A stretch of DNA of 21,409 nt. Origin: CAZCQP01 sp964500895. GTDB lineage: Bacteria > Bacillota > Clostridia > Lachnospirales > JAISER01. Below, in pieces: positions 15,563 to 21,409 of this stretch; within the stretch, counting starts at the first letter, position 1, and each line of letters opens with the position of its first letter. The stretch covers positions 1-21,409 of the forward strand of contig CAZCQP010000045.1 of the NCBI GenBank assembly GCA_964500895.1. The letters are read 5' to 3'. The notes below the pieces were generated by a model that searched no databases, was not told where the DNA came from, and saw nothing but the letters and a program-made list of their open reading frames with translations. The translations under genes were made by a program, and so were the position numbers.

Positions 15563-16084
15563 ATGAAACAAGATGGGAAACGTTTAACCCCGGCATTTGT
15601 CAGCCAGCGTGCTTTAGACCTGGCCCCCTTGCTTTTGGGCAAGCTGCTGTGCCGGCAACTGGAGGGTGGGCAAATCATCAAACTGCCCATCACCGAAACG
15701 GAATGCTACATGGGGGAAGAAGACACAGCCTGCCACGCCCACAAAGGAAAAACCAACCGCACCGCTGTTTTATATGAACAAGGGGGGCTGGCATACGTAT
15801 ACCTGTGTTATGGCATCCACAACCTGCTCAATGTAGTGGCCGGGGTGGAAGGTTCCCCAGAGGCAGTGCTCATTCGTGGGGTGGCGGGCTATAACGGGCC
15901 GGGAAAACTGACCAAGGCGCTGGCCATTAACCGCAGCCTGAACTGGGAAAACTTGTTAACCTCCCAGCAGTTGTGGCTGGAGGATGGAGATAGTCCCGTG
16001 GGTTACAACGCCACAAAACGGGTGGGCATAGACTACGCCACCCCAGAGTACAGGGATAAACTGTGGCGGTTTGTGGTGGAATAA
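15563..16084 (+). CDS. mpg: 3-methyladenine DNA glycosylase (AAG/MPG family)
   Basis: This base-excision repair enzyme removes alkylated purines such as 3-methyladenine and hypoxanthine. The 173 residues contain the family active site: Glu47 (general base), Tyr49 (intercalating residue) and His58 in TETECYMGEEDTACHAH, then YVYLCYGIHNLLNVV with the pocket tyrosine and asparagine. It is somewhat shorter than many AAG proteins (about 190-200 aa), but the conserved core appears complete. The AGGAG site lies within the last codons of the upstream peptidase gene, and the ATG follows that stop by one base, so the two are coupled. A terminator follows directly. Confidence 0.92.
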   Translation: MKQDGKRLTPAFVSQRALDLAPLLLGKLLCRQLEGGQIIKLPITETECYMGEEDTACHAHKGKTNRTAVLYEQGGLAYVYLCYGIHNLLNVVAGVEGSPEAVLIRGVAGYNGPGKLTKALAINRSLNWENLLTSQQLWLEDGDSPVGYNATKRVGIDYATPEYRDKLWRFVVE

Positions 16085-16091
16085 AGATAGG

Positions 16092-16125
16092 AAGGGTATC
16101 GACTACCATGTCGGTGCCCTTTTTT
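16092..16125 (+). terminator. Rho-independent terminator after mpg
   Basis: AAGGGTATCGAC (16092-16103) pairs with GTCGGTGCCCTT (16110-16121) using two G-U wobbles, across a TACCAT loop. Six Ts end the structure (16120-16125). Confidence 0.85.
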
Positions 16126-16159
16126 GTTGTTCAAAAAATAGGTTTGTACAGATATTAGT

Positions 16160-16187
16160 AACACAATTGCATTTGAATCATAAAATA
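16160..16187 (+). promoter_or_regulatory. Candidate sporulation sigma-K-like promoter of the collagen-like gene
   Basis: AACA (16160-16163) and CATAAAATA (16179-16187) lie 15 bp apart. They resemble the sigma-K pattern, an AC at -35 and CATAnnnTA at -10. No convincing sigma-A pair was found in the 200 bp before the gene. A sigma-K promoter would fit a spore-surface protein. This match is short and could be chance in AT-rich DNA. Confidence 0.4.
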
Positions 16188-16189
16188 AA

Positions 16190-16278
16190 TTGTACATGCT
16201 TTGCATGTTCAAGAAAGTAGTATAAGAGAAAAAGGATAATTAGGTTTAAACCAGACGGTTCACTTTTCATCTAAAAGT
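16190..16278 (+). other. Structured leader upstream of the collagen-like gene
   Basis: The 16126-16326 gap holds no ORF of note but several symmetric elements. A 10-bp stem with one mismatch (TTGTACATGC, 16190-16199, with 16203-16212) has a TTT loop. A 10-bp palindrome GGTTTAAACC lies at 16243-16252. A 6-bp hairpin ACTTTT/AAAAGT spans 16262-16278. They could be operators or mRNA stabilisers. No known riboswitch pattern was recognised. Confidence 0.4.
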
Positions 16279-16326
16279 AAGCCAGCTGTATGATAAATAA
16301 CAATTTTAATAAGGAGTGATTTTTAA

Positions 16327-17850
16327 ATGAGCAACAATTCTTTACAGGTATCTCTTACCGGCGCTACCACTGTTGCATCCGGAGCCAATGTGCTCTTTAA
16401 CAATATAATTTTATCGTCCGGTAACATCGGGTACAATACTGGAACAGGTGTTATCACCTTTAACGTTCCAGGGCAGTATGCTTTCAATTGGTGGGTAGAT
16501 ACACAAACCTCTACTTCCACCACCGGTATCAATTTCGCCATTTCTACTTCCCAGGGCGACTTTATACTGGGCGATTCCCCCATTTTAACAGGCGAAGTTT
16601 CCGGTATTGCCCTTGTTAACATTACCACACCAGGTACAACTGCTCAATTGGTGAATGCAACCGCAGATACCATTGCTTATGCTACAAATGTTCCGGTACA
16701 AGCCAGCCTTATGGTGTTCCAGGATGACCTTGGCGCTACCGGCCCAACTGGCCCCACTGGCACTACTGGTGCTACCGGCGCTACGGGTACTACCGGCGCA
16801 ACCGGTGCTACTGGTGTTGCAGGTGCTACCGGCGCTACGGGTGCTACTGGCGCTACCGGCGCTGTTGGTGCTACCGGCGCTACCGGTGCTACTGGCGCTA
16901 CGGGTGCAAGCGGGGTAACCGGCGCTACCGGCACTACCGGTGCTACGGGTGCTACGGGTACTACAGGTGCTACCGGTGCTACGGGTAGAACGGGTGCCAC
17001 GGGTGCTACCGGTGCTACGGGTGCAAGAGGCGCTACCGGCGCTACCGGCCCTACCGGCACTACCGGTGCTACCGGCGTATCTGGTGCCACTGGTACCACT
17101 GGCGCTACCGGCGCTACTGGCGCTACCGGCACAACAGGTGCTACAGGTGCTACGGGTACAACCGGCGCTACCGGTGCAGCAGGCGCAGCTGGCGCTACCG
17201 GTGCTACCGGCGCTACTGGTGCAGCTGGTGCTACCGGCGCTACTGGTGCCACTGGTGCTACTGGCGCAGCTGGCGCTGTAGGCCCTACCGGTGCTACTGG
17301 TGTTACTGGCACAACAGGTGCCATTGGCCCCGCAGGCGCAGCTGGCGCTACCGGTGCTACGGGCGCTACTGGCGCTACCGGCGATACCGGTGCTACTGGT
17401 GCCACTGGCGATACCGGTGCTACCGGCCCGGCCTTTAACTCTTTTGCCAATGCATTCAAAACCACTGACCAAGCACCGATTCCTGTTGGTGATGTCATTA
17501 CGCTGGACACGGTAAGCATTACAGGCCCAGACATTGCCTACGATTCCGGCACTGGCTTATTTACAATCCTTACCTCCGGCACGTATGTAATCAACTGGAA
17601 GTTCTCCTGCACGCCAGAGCCTGGAACCACAGCACTGGAAGTGGATATGAACCTGTTCCCAGGTGCTATCTTCGTAGAAGGCATTGCAGTTACCTCTGCC
17701 ATCGATATGCTTGTGGGCACCACCACGGTGTTTGCTGCTACCGCTGGGGATACGTTCGGCTTCATCAATGGTTCCGACGGACCAATTGATATCCTTACCA
17801 CAGCTGCTCCTGGCCCTATTGGCACCGTTGCTATCTTTAGAATTGCTTAA
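16327..17850 (+). CDS. Collagen-like protein, BclA-type, with a beta-rich globular domain at both ends
   Basis: This 507-aa protein is probably a spore or cell-surface filament protein. Residues 136-369 are about 78 uninterrupted Gly-X-Y triplets, mostly Gly-Ala-Thr, with some Gly-Pro-Thr, Gly-Thr-Thr, Gly-Ala-Ala and Gly-Asp-Thr. Threonine in the Y place is typical of bacterial collagens that are O-glycosylated. Both flanks look like C1q/TNF-like jelly-roll domains. Residues 1-135 contain IGYNTGTGVITF...GQYAFNW and residues 370-507 contain IAYDSGTGLFTI...GTYVINW. There is no signal peptide, as expected for proteins assembled in the mother cell. AAGGAGTGAT precedes the ATG. The gene stands alone between terminators. 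BclA-like exosporium protein is the closest known type; exact location is inferred. Confidence 0.85.
   Translation: MSNNSLQVSLTGATTVASGANVLFNNIILSSGNIGYNTGTGVITFNVPGQYAFNWWVDTQTSTSTTGINFAISTSQGDFILGDSPILTGEVSGIALVNITTPGTTAQLVNATADTIAYATNVPVQASLMVFQDDLGATGPTGPTGTTGATGATGTTGATGATGVAGATGATGATGATGAVGATGATGATGATGASGVTGATGTTGATGATGTTGATGATGRTGATGATGATGARGATGATGPTGTTGATGVSGATGTTGATGATGATGTTGATGATGTTGATGAAGAAGATGATGATGAAGATGATGATGATGAAGAVGPTGATGVTGTTGAIGPAGAAGATGATGATGATGDTGATGATGDTGATGPAFNSFANAFKTTDQAPIPVGDVITLDTVSITGPDIAYDSGTGLFTILTSGTYVINWKFSCTPEPGTTALEVDMNLFPGAIFVEGIAVTSAIDMLVGTTTVFAATAGDTFGFINGSDGPIDILTTAAPGPIGTVAIFRIA
16732..17433 (+). repeat. Tandem Gly-X-Y coding repeat
   Basis: About 702 bp of 9-bp units of the kind GGTGCTACC/GGCGCTACG encode residues 136-369. 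Codons for Gly, Ala and Thr alternate irregularly between units, so the DNA is less uniform than the protein. Length change by slippage or recombination between strains is expected, and assembly errors are possible here. Confidence 0.9.
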
Positions 17851-17875
17851 TTAACACCCGTTATTTTAAGCATAC

Positions 17876-17914
17876 AGGACTGAACCCTCTGATGAGGGCT
17901 CAGTCCTTTCTTTT
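17876..17914 (+). terminator. Rho-independent terminator of the collagen-like gene
   Basis: AGGACTGA (17876-17883) pairs with TCAGTCCT (17900-17907). After one A-C mismatch, CCCTC (17885-17889) pairs with GAGGG (17894-17898) around a TGAT loop. The tail TTTCTTTT follows. Confidence 0.85.
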
Positions 17915-17970
17915 GGCTTTCTACACAATCATTTTAGCCCTTATTATAAACTTTAAAATTTAGCATTTTC

Positions 17971-18020
17971 TTTACATAAATCCCGAAATGTAATAAAATA
18001 AGCTAATTAACTTATTTTAT
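17971..18020 (+). promoter_or_regulatory. Promoter with overlapping 10-bp inverted-repeat operator for the MFS gene
   Basis: TTTACA (17971-17976) and TAAAAT (17994-17999) are 17 bp apart. A perfect inverted repeat ATAAAATAAG (17993-18002) / CTTATTTTAT (18011-18020), spaced by 8 bp, begins on the -10 box and is centred near the expected start of transcription. That is a classical place for a repressor site. No regulator gene for it is in the window. Confidence 0.65.
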
Positions 18021-18035
18021 CAAGGGGGAAGGCAT

Positions 18036-19322
18036 ATGGAAAGTTCCGGTAAGATCGTTCTAAGTGCAAAGAAAATTGTACTACTGGCAACGCTTGGTTT
18101 TGCGCAAGGGGTTATTTTTCTGCTGCCCTACATGATGGGGCCGTACTACAAGCCCATGCTGGAAACACTGCAATGCACCGATGCACAGCTGGGGTTCCTC
18201 ATGTCTGTAATGGGCATTGTAATGATGTTTACCGTACTACCTGGCGGCTGGGTAGCCGACCGGTTCGACACCCGGAAACTGGTGAGCGCTTCTTTGGCTT
18301 TAACCGGGATTATCGGCATTAGCCTGGCCTTTTTCCCCAGCTACGGTTATTATTGCTTTGCCTGGGGGTGCATGGCGGTCATTTCCAATCTGCTGTACTG
18401 GTCTGCCGGCATGAAACTGGCCCGTATCATTGCTTCCCCGGAAGAACAGGGAAAGGCTTACGGCTATTCCTATGCCTTCAATGGTGTTTCAACATATTTG
18501 TTTGGGGCAATGGGCGTGGCCCTTTTGGCTTCAGCGGGGGCTGCCATCGTTACCGGATTTAAGTATGTGGTTATTTTTTACGGCGTGATGAACCTGCTTT
18601 CTGCCGTTGCGGTTTGGGTGCTTTTTGGCAATGCCAAATTAACGGCAGGCACAGTGCTTTCCGCAGACGAAGAACAAGATAAGCCCAGCTTTAAAGAAAT
18701 GCTTAAAGTGTTGGCCATGAAGGAAACTTGGCTGTTTTCCATCGTGGCTTTTTGTTTGTATTCCTCCCAGGCAGTGACCACCTATTTCACCCCCTTCTTC
18801 ACCGATGTGTTGGGGTTAAGTGAAGCCGTTGCCGGGGGCATTTATATGGCAGTTGGCCCCACAGCCACCATTGCGCCCATCATCATGGGCACTTTTGCCG
18901 ATAAAATAGGCTCGGTTATAAAGACCATTCTAATGGTGATGGGGGTGACCATCATTTTCCTGTCTGTGCTGCTGGTGATGAACCAGTCTTTGCCTGTGTG
19001 GGCGGCCGTGTTCATTGACATTGTGGCCACTGCCCTTATTGGCGGCAGCTACTCTGTGCAATTTTCCGCCTTTGATGAAATTAAACTGGACAGAAAAGTG
19101 GCCGGCTCCTGCATTGGCATGGCTTCTATCATTGCCTATTCCGCAGACATTTTCATTTGGACCATGTTCGGTTCCATGCTGGACAATTACGGCAACGACG
19201 GCTACACCATGATTTTTGGCTGCCTCTTTGGGTTGGCCGTGGTTTCCATTGTGGGCTGCCTGTTTTTGGGCAAGCTGGCCAAAGGCAAACATACGCCCCA
19301 AGCCGGGAATCTGGCTGCTTAA
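18036..19322 (+). CDS. Major facilitator superfamily transporter
   Basis: This 428-aa membrane protein has about 12 hydrophobic segments and the MFS loop 2-3 motif in GGWVADRFDTRKLV (about residues 69-82). A hydrophilic loop of about 30 residues (about 203-232) separates the two six-helix halves. The overall look (LLPYMMGPYYKPMLETL at the N-terminus) is of an organic-anion or sugar-phosphate type MFS porter, but no substrate can be assigned. The start has AAGGGGGAAGG 4 to 14 nt upstream. Its stop overlaps the stop of the convergent apbE by 3 nt within TTAA. It has its own promoter and probable operator and is not linked to the glycoside operon. Confidence 0.85.
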   Translation: MESSGKIVLSAKKIVLLATLGFAQGVIFLLPYMMGPYYKPMLETLQCTDAQLGFLMSVMGIVMMFTVLPGGWVADRFDTRKLVSASLALTGIIGISLAFFPSYGYYCFAWGCMAVISNLLYWSAGMKLARIIASPEEQGKAYGYSYAFNGVSTYLFGAMGVALLASAGAAIVTGFKYVVIFYGVMNLLSAVAVWVLFGNAKLTAGTVLSADEEQDKPSFKEMLKVLAMKETWLFSIVAFCLYSSQAVTTYFTPFFTDVLGLSEAVAGGIYMAVGPTATIAPIIMGTFADKIGSVIKTILMVMGVTIIFLSVLLVMNQSLPVWAAVFIDIVATALIGGSYSVQFSAFDEIKLDRKVAGSCIGMASIIAYSADIFIWTMFGSMLDNYGNDGYTMIFGCLFGLAVVSIVGCLFLGKLAKGKHTPQAGNLAA

Positions 19323-20308
19323 TCGTTTAAAATTTCCACAGCCCCGGCTAAGCCCGGGGTTGTTTTTATGTCACCCTTCCCTGTGATGAAAATGCCTTCC
19401 GTATCGTCCAGTGTTGCCAGCAAGGCCATGCCCTTCTCCAGCCCCAGCACAAAACATGCGGTGCTTAAAGCATCTGCATGGGTGGCGCTGGGGGTGACAA
19501 TGGTAACGGAAGCCAGCCCGCTTTCGGCTGGAAAGCCGGTTTTAGGGTCTAAAATGTGGTGGTACGTCTTGCCATCCTTCATAAAAAAGCGCTGGTATGT
19601 GCCGGAAGTGACCACGGTGGTGTCTGCCACGCTTACCACCGCACTTAACGCCCCGGAATCTGAAAAAGGCTTTTGCACCCCCACTTTCCAGGGGCCAGTC
19701 TTAGGGCGTTCTCCCAAGGCCACCACGTTGCCCCCCAGGTTCAACAAGGCGCTTTCCACCCCCTGCCCCTGTAAATGCTCCTGCATCTTGTCTGCAATAA
19801 AGCCCTTGGCAATGCCGCCAAAATCTATTTTGGTACCCGGTTCCAGCCAGGCTTGGTCCCCTTCCACATGGAGGTTTTCATAACCCACCAGCCCCAAGGC
19901 TTGCTGGATGGCTTGGGGCTGGGGAATGTTGGTTTGGGTAATGCGTATGTCCCACACCTCTGCCAAGGGCTTGATGGTGGGGTCAAAAGCTCCGTTTGAA
20001 AGCTTTGCATAGGTCTGGGCAGCCTCAAACAAGGGCACAATGTCTGGGGGCAAGGTTACCTTTTCTCCGTTATTCAGCTTGTCCACCAGGCTGCCCGGTA
20101 TAGTGGCACTTAACTGCTGCTCGTAACTGTCGCAAAGAGCAAAGCTTTCCTTTAATAATCGGCGGGTGGCATATGGGCTTTGGCCATAAATGTCCACCAC
20201 CATCACCGTATCCAGGGCGAAATGGGTGTTTTTCACCGGCCGGTTGTAAAAAAGCAAACAAGCCGTGGCCACCAAAAGCCCAAGCCATAGCCATTTTTTA
20301 TTTTTCAT
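19319..20308 (-). CDS. apbE: FAD:protein FMN transferase (ApbE/FmnB family)
   Basis: This 329-aa enzyme transfers FMN from FAD to threonine or serine of target proteins outside the membrane. After a charged MKNKK, a hydrophobic segment (6-20) anchors or exports it; Cys17 in ATAC is only a weak lipobox. Family motifs are DFGGIAKGFIAD (Mg/FAD site), ALLNLGGNVVALG, the stretch HHILDPKTGFPAES, and THADALSTACFVLG near the C-terminus. AAAGGAG precedes the ATG. It is divergent from a NusG-domain-II protein and a Gx-family membrane protein, partners seen in flavin-based electron-transfer loci. Its FMN-accepting target is not in the window. A terminator for the MFS gene lies in its last codons on the other strand. 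Confidence 0.9.
   Translation of the reverse strand: MKNKKWLWLGLLVATACLLFYNRPVKNTHFALDTVMVVDIYGQSPYATRRLLKESFALCDSYEQQLSATIPGSLVDKLNNGEKVTLPPDIVPLFEAAQTYAKLSNGAFDPTIKPLAEVWDIRITQTNIPQPQAIQQALGLVGYENLHVEGDQAWLEPGTKIDFGGIAKGFIADKMQEHLQGQGVESALLNLGGNVVALGERPKTGPWKVGVQKPFSDSGALSAVVSVADTTVVTSGTYQRFFMKDGKTYHHILDPKTGFPAESGLASVTIVTPSATHADALSTACFVLGLEKGMALLATLDDTEGIFITGKGDIKTTPGLAGAVEILND
19342..19367 (+). terminator. Terminator of the MFS gene embedded in the apbE 3' coding end
   Basis: CCCCGG (19342-19347) and CCGGGG (19354-19359) enclose CTAAGC, whose outer bases also pair, and TTGTTTTT follows on the plus strand. The same bases code for residues near the ApbE C-terminus (GLAG) on the minus strand. 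Confidence 0.6.
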
Positions 20309-20316
20309 GGTATACT
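20288..20316 (+). promoter_or_regulatory. Promoter of the NusG-II/Gx gene pair
   Basis: TAGCCA (20288-20293) and TATACT (20311-20316) are 17 bp apart. The -35 lies inside the first codons of apbE and the -10 overlaps its ribosome site. Transcription would start near 20323, just before the GAGGTGG ribosome site of the plus-strand gene. Confidence 0.5.
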
Positions 20317-20343
20317 CCTTTGAAATGAGGTGGTGTTGCTCCC

Positions 20344-20715
20344 ATGCATCGCAATGACATGGTGTTGATGGCCATTATAACATGTTTGGCGGTTTTTTTC
20401 ATTGTTTTTGGGCTGGAAAAAATGGTGGCCGGGCCCAAAGGGGCCATGGTGCAGGTAACCGTGGAGGGCCGGGTGGTAGACACCATTCCCCTAACCCTGG
20501 ACGACCACTATAACATGCAATTTCAAGATAAACGCAATGGATTTGATGTGCGGAAAGGCCAAGTGAAAATGACGGCGGCCAATTGCCCGGACGGGCTGTG
20601 CCTGCATCAAAAAGCCATTCAATACGAAAATGAAACCATTGTCTGCCTGCCCCACCGGCTGGTGCTCAAAGTGGTGGGCGGGGAAGACAAGGGGGTGGAT
20701 GCGGTTGCCTATTAA
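20344..20715 (+). CDS. Membrane-anchored NusG domain II protein (EetA-like)
   Basis: This 123-aa protein has one N-terminal membrane segment (about 6-24) and an exposed beta-rich NusG-domain-II region. The conserved motif CPDGLCLHQ (Cys81, Cys86) followed by VCLPHRLVL (Cys101) marks the family; the cysteines may bind a metal or form disulfides. GAGGTGG lies about 10 nt before the ATG. Its end overlaps the next gene by 17 nt, implying coupled translation. Proteins of this type often sit beside ApbE and Gx/HepS-like genes, and I recall the pair as resembling eetA-eetB of Listeria-type extracellular electron transfer. Its biochemical role is not established here. Confidence 0.8.
   Translation: MHRNDMVLMAIITCLAVFFIVFGLEKMVAGPKGAMVQVTVEGRVVDTIPLTLDDHYNMQFQDKRNGFDVRKGQVKMTAANCPDGLCLHQKAIQYENETIVCLPHRLVLKVVGGEDKGVDAVAY
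20374..20402 (-). promoter_or_regulatory. apbE promoter inside the NusG-II coding region
   Basis: On the minus strand, ATGAAA (20402-20397) and a perfect TATAAT (20379-20374) are 17 bp apart. Transcription would start near 20367, giving a leader of about 60 nt before the apbE ATG. The box lies inside codons for the NusG-II membrane anchor. Confidence 0.5.
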
Positions 20716-21217
20716 ACAAAATAAAACCGCCCGAAGCGTGGCATTTATTGGCATTTTAGCCGGGGTGGCATTGGTGTTGGGGGGGCTTGAACGGCTACTG
20801 CCCTTGCCCATGTTATTGCCGGGCATGAAGCTGGGTTTTTCAAACTTGGTGGTGGTGGTGGCCTTGTATGTGTTGGGCTTTCGGGCAGCTGTGGCTGTGT
20901 CCCTCATCCGGCTGGCGCTGGGTGGCTTTCTCTTTGGCAGCGGCTTTAGCATTTTGTTTGCATTGGCCGGTGGGCTTTTTAGCCTGCTGGCCATGGGGTT
21001 AGGCAAAAGAAGTGGCTTATTTTCCGTTGTGGGGGTAAGTGTTTTAGGGGGCGTGTGTCATAACATAGGCCAGCTGCTGGCAGCAGTGTTTGTCACCAAT
21101 AGCTGGTATATGGCCGGCTATTTACCCTTCCTGCTGCTGGCTGGAGAAGGAGCTGGGCTGGCGGTGGGTTTTGCCGGGCTGTGGGTTTTGAAGGCCATGA
21201 AAAAAGGCATGGGGTAA
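20699..21217 (+). CDS. Gx transporter / heptaprenyl diphosphate synthase component I-like membrane protein (EetB-like)
   Basis: This 172-aa very hydrophobic protein has about five membrane helices. The stretch LPGMKLGFSNLVVV and the later SLIRLALGGFLFGS are typical of the Gx/HepS-I family, small membrane proteins with an ECF-S-like look. The ATG at 20699 is chosen because AAGGGGGTGG lies just upstream and the protein then begins MRLPIKQNKTARSVAF, as relatives do. A longer frame from 20630 would add residues that are a shadow of the NusG-II gene. No partner polyprenyl synthase is seen, and a palindromic repeat follows. A role with menaquinone, flavin or electron transfer is inferred from neighbours. 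Confidence 0.8.
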   Translation: MRLPIKQNKTARSVAFIGILAGVALVLGGLERLLPLPMLLPGMKLGFSNLVVVVALYVLGFRAAVAVSLIRLALGGFLFGSGFSILFALAGGLFSLLAMGLGKRSGLFSVVGVSVLGGVCHNIGQLLAAVFVTNSWYMAGYLPFLLLAGEGAGLAVGFAGLWVLKAMKKGMG

Positions 21218-21236
21218 GAGAAATTCCCCATGCCTT
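21200..21236 (-). terminator. Rho-independent terminator for leftward transcription, spanning the stop codon of the Gx gene
   Basis: AAGGCATGGGG (21204-21214) and CCCCATGCCTT (21226-21236) form a perfect 11-bp stem. On the minus strand it is followed by six Ts (21205-21200); on the plus strand no T tract follows. The Gx stop codon lies in the loop. It implies a gene read leftward from beyond the right part of the window. Confidence 0.7.
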
Positions 21237-21255
21237 AGGCTGTTGATAACAGACC

Positions 21256-21330
21256 TTGGGAAACTTTTTCGAGAAAAAGTTTCCCAAACCCTTCAAAAAG
21301 CTTTTACCACAAATGCCGCTAAGCGGCATT
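21256..21330 (-). repeat. Modular palindromic intergenic repeat, copy 3 (inverted)
   Basis: A 15-bp inverted repeat TTGGGAAACTTTTTC (21256-21270) pairs with 21273-21287. CTTCAAAAAGCTTTT (21291-21305) is the exact reverse complement of a block in copies 1 and 2. AATGCCGCT/AGCGGCATT (21312-21330) corresponds to the GCCGC stem. The order and the CTCG loop show that this copy lies in reverse relative to copy 2. The GGGGC hairpin module is absent. Confidence 0.8.
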
Positions 21331-21409
21331 TTATAAAGTTTTTGCGCCGCTATTTTTCTCAGCCATCACGCCCCGCTTTTCTTCCAAATTCTTGCCGCCA
21401 GCACCGTCA
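21331..21409 (-). CDS. Possible 3' end of a minus-strand gene (partial)
   Basis: Read leftward from the window edge, one frame is open for 25 codons and ends in TAA at 21333-21331, with residues such as GGKNLEEKRGVMAEKNSGAK. A second frame is open for 13 codons and ends in TGA earlier. The leftward terminator at 21200-21236 supports a minus-strand gene ending about here, but the piece is too short to identify a family or to be sure of the frame. Confidence 0.25.
   Translation of the reverse strand, partial: DGAGGKNLEEKRGVMAEKNSGAKTL

Noticed and set aside
16732..17433. CRISPR-like tandem repeat
   Set aside because: The units are 9-bp codon triplets in an intact reading frame with no unique spacers.
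16585..17534. Two long minus-strand ORFs (285-295 aa) opposite the collagen-like gene, rich in Pro/Ala/Val or Ser/Cys/Ala
   Set aside because: They are shadows of the Gly-Ala-Thr codon repeat in other frames. Composition is purely repeat-driven, and they have no ribosome site or family motif.
20630..20698. Longer N-terminus for the Gx-family protein
   Set aside because: The added residues (Cys/Trp/Lys-rich) are an out-of-frame reading of the NusG-II gene. ATG 20699 has a ribosome site.

Overview
The window reads as chromosome from a spore-forming, low-to-mid-GC Firmicute, most likely a Clostridia-type anaerobe. Supporting signs are strong AGGAGG-type ribosome sites, several GTG and TTG starts, a Gram-positive lipoprotein signal on the solute-binding protein, sigma-A promoters with TATAAT boxes, a Gly-X-Thr collagen-like protein of the spore-surface type, and clostridial-style palindromic intergenic repeats. 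No rRNA, tRNA, CRISPR array, insertion sequence or phage gene was seen.

Layout. 1-1560: uracil permease (uraA) flanked by two copies of a modular palindromic repeat. 1561-13203: the centrepiece, a CdaR-type sugar-diacid regulator (minus strand) divergent from a tight eight-gene plus-strand operon: D-glycerate kinase, GH13_18 phosphorylase, GH63-like glycosidase, a complete ABC sugar importer (lipoprotein, two permeases, ATPase) and a Gfo/Idh/MocA oxidoreductase, closed by tandem terminators. 13362-16084: a second operon with an FMN reductase-SCP2 fusion, an M42 peptidase and a 3-methyladenine DNA glycosylase. 16327-17850: a monocistronic collagen-like gene. 18036-19322: an MFS transporter behind a promoter with a 10-bp inverted repeat. 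19319-21217: ApbE (minus) divergent from a NusG-domain-II protein and a Gx/HepS-like membrane protein. A third repeat copy and possibly the end of a minus-strand gene close the window.

The large operon is best explained as a pathway for glycosyl-glycerates, chiefly alpha-glucosylglycerate, a compatible solute. The importer brings in the glycoside. The GH13_18 enzyme would release glucose-1-phosphate and D-glycerate, and the GH63-like enzyme would hydrolyse the same or a related compound such as mannosylglycerate. Glycerate kinase would send D-glycerate to glycolysis as 2-phosphoglycerate. The CdaR-type regulator belongs to a family that controls glycerate and sugar-diacid genes, so it could sense the shared product. 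Families are read from sequence; substrate and pathway are inference from gene company.

The right-hand ApbE, NusG-II and Gx genes resemble the flavinylation and membrane part of flavin-based extracellular electron-transfer loci, but no flavinylated target or NADH dehydrogenase is visible here.
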